A program made the translations under genes and the position numbers. Positions 56,001 to 64,000 of a stretch of 64,000 nucleotides of DNA are shown piece by piece. The DNA is from Crambe crambe. Its lineage: Eukaryota > Porifera > Demospongiae > Poecilosclerida > Crambeidae. The notes under the pieces are model-generated. The model was given only the letters and a program-made list of their open reading frames with translations, ran no database searches and was not told the origin of the DNA. Where the stretch lies: assembly GCA_963924555.1 (NCBI GenBank), contig OZ004583.1, positions 1,335,501-1,399,500 of the forward strand, read 5' to 3'. The first letter of the stretch is position 1. Every line of letters begins with the position of its first letter.

Positions 56001-57353
56001 ATGCTACCGACCTTCCTGATGTTACAGATGAGCTCACTTTTTACCAATACAAGGTACATATCCGATAGTCATCAATTACAGGGTTTCCCCCTCAATACAA
56101 GGTACATATCCAATAGTGAAGTGTCCTTACTGATTACAGGGTTTCCCTCTTTATATTATATCACTATGTTGTTGTTGTTGTTATCATCGTTATTGTTTAT
56201 TTGTTTATTCATTCAGTCTTACAATGTCATCATGATCAACAAAGTCAGGTCTAATTCAGAGGTCATTCTAGGTCAGTACTGTACAAGGGTGTGTATTGTA
56301 GAGGCATGAGCTTAAAATCCCCAAATTTATGCCAAATTTTTTCCAAGACCAGCAAGACTTTTAAATCAGCAGACTCATTTTAAGGTGCCTGTTGCTCAGA
56401 AGTGTGGTAATGGTCCATGGATCATTGCTTCATCTCCTTTATAGTACATTTTCTGCTCCCTTTTTCTTAGTGTGATATGGTAATGGTCACCAAAGGTATA
56501 AACTAGTAATGGTCATTTAAAACATAAACTAGGAGTGGGTGGTAATCCCCATGAACTCTGTACTTTTATAGGTGTGTCTGGAGACAGGGTGGAAGTGGAA
56601 CCCGTTGGTCATTCTCGTTCCTTTTTTCCTCGATCATCAAAATCACAAAAACCAGTAAATTTATTGGTCAAAGTCAAGATCATACCTTTTCTACTGGCCC
56701 CTTTATTAAGGACCTTTCCACTGGCCCCTTCACTAATAACCTTTTCCTTTCACAAATGACTTTTTCACTGAGCCCCTTCATTACCATTACTAACTTTTTC
56801 CACTGGCTTTTAAAGACCTTTTCCACTGGCCCCTTCATTAATTTTTGACTTGTTTTCTTTCCAGATGACTTATGAAGTGAAGAAGATCTGTGCATGTGAA
56901 ATTCTGGATGACAAGAATGTCTCACGGACGGTGTTCAGGATAGTTCGACTGGGCAAGGATAACAGCTACAGGAACTTAGACTTTGAGGCACCTCATGTCA
57001 TAACAAGTGAGAGACATTGGCTAGCTGGAAATCATATGGACCTAAGGCTTGAGCACTTTAAAAAGCATGAGTATAATCATGAACATTTTAAAGGGAAATT
57101 TGGGAAAGCAGTAAAAATTAATGTGGTCTAGTCATAAGTCTCTTGTTTTTATTTTTGTTGTTGTTATTGTTTGTTTTGCCTTTGATTATGTTCTCAGGAA
57201 GTTAGATCATTGCTTTTATTTGATGTTCTGTTCTCTGATGTAGAGGAGATAGTGCGTAAACTGAATCTGATCCTTGACGGGGTCTCAGGTGGTGCCAGGT
57301 CTGACTACATAGAGTGGAGAGAGCAGAACAGAGCAAAGAAAGGACAAAAGTAG
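53034..57353 (+). CDS. MAPKAP1: SIN1 / MAPKAP1, TORC2 subunit, complete 17-exon gene
   Basis: SIN1 is a core subunit of TORC2 and recruits substrates such as Akt and SGK. Exons: 53034-53106, 53183-53279, 53492-53617, 53681-53739, 53807-53946, 54086-54139, 54225-54258, 54323-54399, 54668-54734, 54857-54980, 55048-55154, 55661-55762, 55965-56053, 56217-56271, 56572-56654, 56865-57006, 57244-57353. They sum to 1539 nt, 512 aa plus stop (human 522), with all phases agreeing. The N-terminus [13 protein letters not shown] and [12 protein letters not shown] match the family start. The CRIM region (about residues 125-265) has [23 protein letters not shown] and [16 protein letters not shown] Ras-binding-like region follows, with [15 protein letters not shown]-like C-terminus follows (about 365-505; [22 protein letters not shown]). 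The exon 15 donor is the weakest call. Confidence 0.96.
55195..55570. repeat. C/T polypyrimidine tract in SIN1 intron 11
   Basis: Nearly 380 bp consist of irregular CCCCTTCC and CCCCTCTCCTCC words, with almost no purine on the plus strand. It fills most of the intron between exons 55048-55154 and 55661-55762. Such tracts can adopt triplex structure. Open frames across it (Ser-Pro-Leu and Arg-Gly-Glu-rich) are artefacts. Confidence 0.95.
56040..56150. repeat. Partial duplication across the SIN1 exon 13 donor
   Basis: AATACAAGGTACATATCC occurs at 56047 and again at 56094. Each copy is followed by an ATTACAGGGTTTCCC segment. The first copy is the true exon 13 end and donor; the second makes a decoy donor about 47 bp downstream. 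Confidence 0.8.
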
Positions 57354-60300
57354 CAACATTTCTTTGAGAGAATGTGACTAAGCAATGACATTCATTTTAA
57401 TTGCAGTATTTATATGTGACTATTCACTACTGAGCATGTGCAGCAGAAAGGGGGAGGGTCTCGATCTGACGGGAACGCCCCTTAAATACACACACCCCCA
57501 AATTTCACGATGCATTTAGCATTGCAGATCGTTCTAGGATGTCTCGTTCTAGACAATTGCATTTTTGCCGAATGTGCTCGATGAAGGCTAGAAGACGTGC
57601 AGAGGACTGTTTTCTCCTTAAGATCTTCTTTTCCGGGTGGAGAATCAGCTGAAATGATGCCCGAAGGAGACTGCAGCTACTGAGCCCCACCCCCTTTTGT
57701 TCGAGGTGAAATATAAGCCTTCTTTCGGTCAATAAATGAAGGTAAGGTGTTTAACATCAGTAATTAAGATGAAAGAAATCTTAGGTATCTGGTTAGTGTG
57801 GAAAATGGCCTATTTTTTTTTATCTGGTTGATGCATATGAATGAGAACTGAGTTGCAAGTTAATCTTATTCATGCTTAGCAGCCCTGGCCACAGTCCTAT
57901 GAATAATGCGCATGTACTGAAGTGCAAGCCACTCCCCTCTGATCCCGCCCACACCCAAATAAGGCAGTGGACTGTATGCATAAATTCAGGTGGAATCATG
58001 TGTGGTGTAATAATTATTCATTACCTTTGAGAGAGGAATTTGATTTAGAGTCTGTCTCACCTCCCACCATGCTGTGCCTGCCTTCTCATCATATAATACA
58101 AATCCAGTGAGAATGAAACTGTGTTATCGCAATGTAAGATTTTAAATTTGGCCATCATGACCTTCGTAAGACCTAGCGTCATTATGACATTAATTTAAGT
58201 GTGTGCATTTTTTGGGGAGATGTCCCCAGGGCCCTATACATCATGGCTTATGCATGTGATCTGACTTTGCCAGATGAAGGGGGGGGGGGCCTTTACGATG
58301 ATGACACTACAGCATCAATGAGTTCATCTCGTACTGGAGTGCAATCTCACATCAAAGAGAAAGCACCTGCCTATCAAGGGTGCTGCCTACACGGTTAAAC
58401 CTGTGGTCATTTGTAATTTACTTCCATCAGAAATATGTTTGACAGTTGTCAACAAGCATTTCTATTTTTTCGCAACTCTCCAAAAAAGCAAGATGATGCA
58501 GTTGAAGCATGCAAAATAAATGGACCTGGAAAAAAAGGCAATGTCTGACTTTAAATTATTGGCCACAAAAATGGATGTTCTCATTAACTCATCATGAGCT
58601 TCAAATTCCACTCCTAAGCATTCAATGTAATATCCTGCAACATTCATAGACAGGTATACATGCCATTAATAGCTTCCGATACTTTAGATTCTCACAAGCC
58701 ATGACTAAATCAGTAAACATTATAGCCAGAATGTAAATATACGAGGCACCAAAAGGTCAAGTCACACGCTAAAACCATTATTCATCACTACCAATGAAGA
58801 CTACACTTGCAGCCATCACACAAGATGATAATCAGATACCATGGATATGGCTGCTGTATTAAAAATTTCTGTGTGGCATTAATTTATCTAGTTTTATTCA
58901 TGGTGGTACATGCATCATCAACACAAGGGGATGAATAGCGTTTGAGAATACCTGTTATCAGACTTAGCTACTTCCAAAAAGAACAATGATTATAATTTAA
59001 AACACCAGGCCAGATGCTTGTATTAGATTCTAGCTCTCTGTGGTTGCATTTATGGTCAGAGAAGCTCGCTGAAAACATGTTGATGCTTGCTTCAGTGTTA
59101 TAGGTATGTTAAACATTCCCATGCTGAATAATATAGTAGCCATTATGTGTTACTACATGGTCTGTATGGAGTGAACCTAACGACTTCTTCTCAAGCTTAA
59201 ACATTCGATTGATCGATGAATTTATGATGTGTATTGATGGTGTTTTGTATAAATGGTTGAATTAAGTGCTTTCTTGGTAAGAACATATTTGGTATAACAG
59301 AGAGAGGTCAAAATAAGAGTAAGATCCTGAAGAGAAGAAGAAGAAGAAGAAAACAGGTGGCACCATGGAAGTAAAAGTCAGCCACTACTCAAGTAAAACT
59401 ATTGTAGGTGCCCAAAAAAGCAGACTATGCACCATTTCTACAATACTATCCTATTGAGAGTATGGCTTCCCTTCCCCAATTGCACCACAAAGTGGTTCTT
59501 AAGAACTGCACACCAGAGTACTGTAATGTAAACATGGTCTAGTACTAAACGCTGGGAATGCACTCCCTACAAAGCATCTTGTGACCAACTCAAGGACCGC
59601 AGTTTATTCAATAGTGATTTCATAAAGTATTGCTTAATAAGAGACCTTCTATTGGTGTAATGTATTTAATTAATAGTGAAATGGAGGTGAGGCTACTTCT
59701 CAGGAGAATGTTTCCCCTTTCCTTCACGAGGATAAAAACCTCTCTTGAGGTCAATCTGATTCTGCATGCAGACAGACTATTATGTAATGGTTAGCTGTAA
59801 ACTTCATCCAGCCTATACACAATTTGAAATCTCGCCTTGAATAGCTAAATAGTCCTCAGCCTCATACAGTAATCACATCTGAATCTCATCTATCACCTCC
59901 CAACAAACTGGAATCATTGTTCTCCCAAAGAATGTTAAGTGTATTCACTACGTGATTGGGCAGTGCCAGTGATGGACTGATCTGTTTTATCGATCAATCA
60001 TCCCTTCTAATCTCTGGTACCATGGCAGCAATCTGGTAGCAAATGGCTATTATAGAGTTAATTATTATTTTTTTACAAAATGACTTGGAAATTAGCTATT
60101 ACATGCTGCTGATCAGCTGAAAATTCTTTATGCTAGACAGCTACGAGCGATAATGAAACTTAAATCATTATCAGTTAGGCTAAAATAGACCGTGATGTTT
60201 GACTCGGTTAAAAGGCCAGAATATCTCGCAAATTACGTTTTAAAATAGCCAAACTTGATACATAACATCATACAAAGCAAATTATTATCAATGAAGTGAA

Positions 60301-60897
60301 TCGGGTTCATAAAAAATAATCATTAATAATAATAATAACTGGTTTGTGGAGATTGCAAAGGTATGGGAGATCATGTATTAATAAAGAAGAAATAGAGGGA
60401 AAAAAGTGATACAATAGAGTCAGCTAAAAATTGCGTAAAATTTTAAAATGGCTAAAAAAATAATAAAAGTGATGAAGGTTGCAATGCTTAAGAGATAGCC
60501 AGTTACACGTCCAATTTTTCAAAAATAAAAGTTAGTATGATCAGGCTGCCGTCAGTGTAACAAATTTTTAAAAAAGCACCTAGCAATCAAGTTAAAAAAA
60601 TAAGTTGGCTAGAAATTAAAATTACAAAACAAAAACACAGTAACAACAACAAATGTAAAACCTGTGAGATTGATTCCGTGCATACAAAAAGAGCACATTT
60701 CCGTAAAAGAATTAATTATTGTCTGTCCGATTGTGAGTTGTACGTTTGTTCTTATAAAGCAAGGTGCATTCGATAGCCGTCTTACACACTGTCATAATCT
60801 CGTATTCACCTGTAAATCTGTCTCACTATGTAAAAATGAATTGTGTGTCATTATAATAAAGCAGTACCTGTGGGGATTGTTAAAAAGGAGACAACAT
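57354..60897. other. Intergenic region between SIN1 and KLF
   Basis: The two genes are convergent, so both 3' untranslated regions should lie here. I find no convincing exon. Small open frames at 57505-57732 (minus), 57540-57656 (plus) and 58201-58398 (plus) show no recognisable motif. The half nearer the KLF gene (60050-60660) is strongly AT-rich with many A runs. Confidence 0.6.
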
Positions 60898-62067
60898 TTA
60901 GCTGCTCTCTGGTCCCGAAAAGGAGGAGAGAGGAGAGGAACACTCATCGAGACTCGAGATCGAGCTGATTCTCCTTCCACGGGATCGTCCCTCGCCACGA
61001 GGCTTTCGAGGTTTCAAATGAATCTTCACATGCTTTGAAAGATGATCGGATCGAGTGAACTTCTTACCACAGATTGTACAACCAAATGGCTTGACTCCAG
61101 TGTGTTTGCGTTCGTGTCGGGCCAACTCATCTGACCTAGAGAATCTCCATTCGCATCCTGGCCAATTACAAGCGAAGGGTCGTTCACCCGTGTGACGTCT
61201 CAGATGAGCTTTAAGGTGAGAGCTCTTGGAGTATGCCTTGTCACACTCAGAATAGGTGCAGTAATAGATCTTATTAGGCTCATTGATGGTGGAAGCAGTA
61301 GTTGAGTCTGCACCCTCACCATCAACAACTTCAGCATCTCCACTATCAGACTTGCCAGCAATCTTTACATGCTTCACCAAATTGCTCATCCGTCGACCAG
61401 TAGGTGCTGACTTCCTCCTGGGCTTGCTTTCTCCATTCTTCTTTGTGTTCCGTCTCTTTGGGGGCGGTTTGATGAGTGGTGGTGGTGGCGGAGGATTGTT
61501 CCCGATTTCAGTTTCAGCTCCGATTGGTGGAGGAGGCATGAGGAAAGCTTCTGGAGTGTGAGATGCAAGATTGAAAGCTTCTTGTGTCAATTTCTGTTGC
61601 TCACTCTCCATAGTGCCATCAAAATCCATCTCCAAGTGCAGAGAATCCAATATGTTGTTGCTGCTCCCATAGAGCTTATTGCTAGCTTCACTGATTGGTG
61701 GAAAATCGTCGAAAACGTCTTCAGATAGATCCGCTAGGAGATCCACGCCGGGACTGAATGGAGTGGTACTTGAACTCGAACAACTGCTGCTGCGGTAGGT
61801 CGCGTGGTGGTAGTGATCCACGACTCCAAAAGGATCAGGGCTTGGAACTGGACTGAGTTCATTCGCCATTGGGTGAGGGTGGTGGTGGGGAGAGTACGGA
61901 TGGTAGCTTCTTATGGGAAGATCCAACGGTCTGCTGTTCACGATGACGGATACTTGTTGCTGTGAGATCGAGGTGGAATCCATATTATACGTGTCGCTGC
62001 AAACAGGTAGTAGAGTACAATGGACGTTTTGACAACTCATGTGCATAGGCTCAAGTTTTAACGCCAT
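60898..62067 (-). CDS. Kruppel-like transcription factor, single exon, 389 aa
   Basis: Three C-terminal C2H2 zinc fingers with TGERPFA and TGVKPFG linkers define the SP/KLF superfamily: finger 1 at about residues 270-292 ([19 protein letters not shown]), finger 2 at 300-322 ([19 protein letters not shown]) and finger 3 at 330-350 ([17 protein letters not shown]). The 23-23-21 spacing is canonical, and such fingers bind GC or CACCC boxes. No Sp-type buttonhead box precedes finger 1, so KLF is preferred over Sp. The N-terminus is Ser/Pro-rich with His-rich ([12 protein letters not shown]) and Pro-rich segments and an acidic stretch, typical of a regulatory region. A basic patch ([10 protein letters not shown]) may aid nuclear import. 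An in-frame TAG lies two codons before the ATG, which fixes the start. The subgroup cannot be set by eye. Confidence 0.93.
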   Translation of the reverse strand: MALKLEPMHMSCQNVHCTLLPVCSDTYNMDSTSISQQQVSVIVNSRPLDLPIRSYHPYSPHHHPHPMANELSPVPSPDPFGVVDHYHHATYRSSSCSSSSTTPFSPGVDLLADLSEDVFDDFPPISEASNKLYGSSNNILDSLHLEMDFDGTMESEQQKLTQEAFNLASHTPEAFLMPPPPIGAETEIGNNPPPPPPLIKPPPKRRNTKKNGESKPRRKSAPTGRRMSNLVKHVKIAGKSDSGDAEVVDGEGADSTTASTINEPNKIYYCTYSECDKAYSKSSHLKAHLRRHTGERPFACNWPGCEWRFSRSDELARHERKHTGVKPFGCTICGKKFTRSDHLSKHVKIHLKPRKPRGEGRSRGRRISSISSLDECSSPLSSFSGPESS

Positions 62068-62239
62068 CAGCTAGATAATGTTCTTTTTCTCTCTGCAATA
62101 ACTTAGCTTTTTTTGTAGTCGGGCGTTTGGTAGTGAATATTGTTCTCAACTAGCTAGAAAGCTTGGAGCTTAAAACTGTGAGAACTTCGCAGCGAGGATT
62201 CCAAGATTGTAAAGCATAAAATACCACACGCACGTCCTT

Positions 62240-62300
62240 TTTATTCACGGCGGTATATATGGCGCATGGCCTCTGGCCCGACCAATCACAGCGCCGGAAG
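62240..62300 (-). promoter_or_regulatory. Core promoter candidate of the KLF gene
   Basis: On the minus strand a CCAAT-type box (GCTGTGATTGGTCGG) is followed about 20 bp later by CCATATATACCGCCG, a TATA-like or CArG-like element, some 180 bp before the ATG. The stretch is GC-richer than its surroundings. Order and spacing fit a core promoter, but the start of transcription is unknown. Confidence 0.5.
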
Positions 62301-62623
62301 GGATTTCCTGATTTGCATAATTAACCATCAACGACATACGGCAATACTAGTCCCACATCAAAAGCCCAGCCAGATACAACATTGCTATTGGATGAGATTG
62401 TCCACAGGCCTTTGGCCATTTTGACAGCTGCAGTGGTTATTTGTGGCTAACCCTTTAAGCCTTTAATAGTGCAGATAATAAATGCGAGGGCTTCAATTTC
62501 GTGTGGTATAATAATAACTACAACATTATTATGTGCTCAGAAATTAAATCATTGTGGTTGTACAGAGATGTGAAAAATGAAATGAAAATCAAATTGTTTT
62601 TGATGCTAAAATTAGAAATTTCC

Positions 62624-62758
62624 CTAAAAGTTCAGATCTTCAATATCACCAGTGAACTCACATATGTCATCAAAGTCCATATTCACCACTTCTTTGCTAT
62701 TATTCAATTGGATCACTGCCGCTGCTTTTGATCTGTCTTGCTCGATAATAGTTGCTAA
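62624..62758 (-). CDS. Probable last exon of an unidentified minus-strand gene
   Basis: After a good acceptor (CTTTGTTTTCAG) the minus strand reads 44 codons to TAG, including LATIIEQDRSKAAAVIQL and a very acidic end (MDFDDICEFTGDIEDLNF). Length, composition and acceptor look like a genuine terminal exon. Earlier exons would lie upstream, beyond 62758. I could not find them before the window ends, so the gene is unidentified. It would be transcribed in the same direction as KLF. Confidence 0.4.
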   Translation of the reverse strand, partial: LATIIEQDRSKAAAVIQLNNSKEVVNMDFDDICEFTGDIEDLNF

Positions 62759-64000
62759 CTGAAAACAAAGACGATAATACTAATTGATAAGAATAAGATA
62801 AGATTAACTATAAGTAGGAGAGGGAAGGAACTTGGAAACTTGACATCACTTTGCCATTTTTTATTTAACAGGCTTGTAGTTAATGCAATGGACCAAGTAA
62901 TCTACTTATTATAGGGACAAAATGCCCTTTATGAACACAATGGATTTTGTGATAATAACATGCCAGATGTATACACTTGGTTGCTGGACTTTAGGCTACA
63001 GTAGTGAATACTTTTTATCGATGTCGCTTTTGGTGGTTATTTTATAGTGTACATACTTAGATATCTCTTGTCAAGAGGAGAGGTTTGTCCTCTATTCTTT
63101 ATCAGAGGTTGCACTCTGAGCTCGTTCAATACAGAGCGAGGTTATATGTGCCCGATGGGGAAAAAAAAGCATTCATTCATTCAAGATAGTCTCAAAGTCT
63201 TGACCAGTCTTGACCAGGTTCACTCATCCATGCACGTACACCAATACCATAACACAATTAAGGTCACGACAGTACCTCTATAATACCCAGTGCAAAAAAA
63301 CCGTTAACCAAACTGGAGTGAAATTTACTCAACTACAAATCCTGGTTCACAGCTGAGCGTACAAGAGTCGACCTCTTATGTGTGGACAAGGGCCAGGAAG
63401 AGGATGGGGTTCGGTCACTGTGGTGTGGAGGAACACCAGGGAGTTAAATAGGCACCCCCGGTCAAGTCCAGGAGTCACCGATGCGTGTCCCAATGCTATT
63501 CATGAAACCAATGGAAGCTCTTGAAGTTTTTCTTCCCACTCTTAACAAATCACCATGTGACACGATGTATTAGTCCTTACACATAATAAGGGAAGCAGCT
63601 AGCCGTGATTGCAGTGTCTTCCTGTTAACACGGGAAGTAGAGCTAGCCATGATTACAGTGTCTTCCTGTTATTAAAGTGGCTAGTATTCTTCTGGTAGTT
63701 CTATGTAGTCATTTCCACAGCAGCTGAACAAACTGGTAGTTAAGGATGCATATTGGATCACTTCTTTTCATGAAATGCAGGGCAATAATGTCTTCAATGC
63801 ACAGAGTAAGCACCAATAAGAGATCCTGGTTTATTCAGTGCACTATTCAATTGGTCATAAGTATGATTTAGGTCAGACTATGCTGGTATACGCCACTTCC
63901 TTGAAATGGTCAATTATTTCTGGACTTCACAATATGAAATATGTGATATCATCAGACCAAAATGACCAACCAATTTTTAGTTGTTGGCAAATCCTGGCTA
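62759..64000. other. No gene recognised
   Basis: This end of the window is AT-rich with no convincing frame or splice pair. A short imperfect duplication (AAGCAGCTAGCCGTGATTGC and AGTAGAGCTAGCCATGATTAC, each followed by AGTGTCTTCCTGTTA) lies at 63590-63672. It may be an intron of the gene ending at 62624. Confidence 0.5.

Noticed and set aside
56675-56860. Repeated CCACTGGCCCCTTCATTA words in SIN1 intron 15 as a regulatory array
   Set aside because: A short degenerate intronic repeat with varied spacing; nothing links it to a function.
57505-57732. 75-codon minus-strand frame downstream of SIN1
   Set aside because: No motif, no splice support and no paralogue in the window; composition gives no reason to call a gene.

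Overview
The window is animal nuclear DNA: AT-rich, with short introns (GT-AG), genes split into many small exons, abundant simple repeats and many nested transposons. A complete 17-exon SIN1/MAPKAP1 gene and a Kruppel-like factor gene place it in Metazoa. The compact introns and the transposon families (Ginger-like, a short-LTR Gypsy, proteins of a type I know from cnidarian and sponge genomes) suggest a non-bilaterian, most likely a sponge. The species call is inference.

Layout. 1-8600: 3' part of a large plus-strand gene (here gene 1, at least about 1660 aa, acidic and Ser-rich, with possible A-kinase-anchoring helices), entering from beyond the left edge. 9390-9942: a two-exon minus-strand gene for a protein of about 79 aa (gene Y). 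10702-52385: a degenerate tandem array. It arose by duplicating the block [3' end of gene 1 - gene Y - 5' half of SIN1], so SIN1 5' exons now abut gene 1 3' exons. There are three truncated SIN1 copies, four extra gene 1 3' copies plus a remnant, and five further gene Y copies. 52440-57353: the last gene Y copy sits head-to-head with intact SIN1, the ATGs 79 bp apart. 60898-62067: a single-exon KLF gene on the minus strand. 62624-62758: probable last exon of another minus-strand gene.

Mobile DNA. The array works as a dating device, because paralogous copies supply the empty site for several insertions. A Gypsy-type element with two identical 161-bp LTRs lies in the intron of the second gene Y copy. 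A 6.3-kb foldback element is inserted in its 5' LTR. A 2-kb TIR element, a 549-bp MITE and a 1.5-kb Ginger-like transposon (H2C2 zinc finger, Ulp1-like protease, PHD finger, integrase core missing) follow. A 7.4-kb mosaic of decayed elements fills 44955-52385.

Biology. SIN1 is a core subunit of TORC2. The SIN1 and gene 1 copies carry frameshifts, stops and an inversion, whereas all six gene Y copies keep an open frame with indels only in multiples of three. This makes gene Y the most interesting unrecognised gene here.
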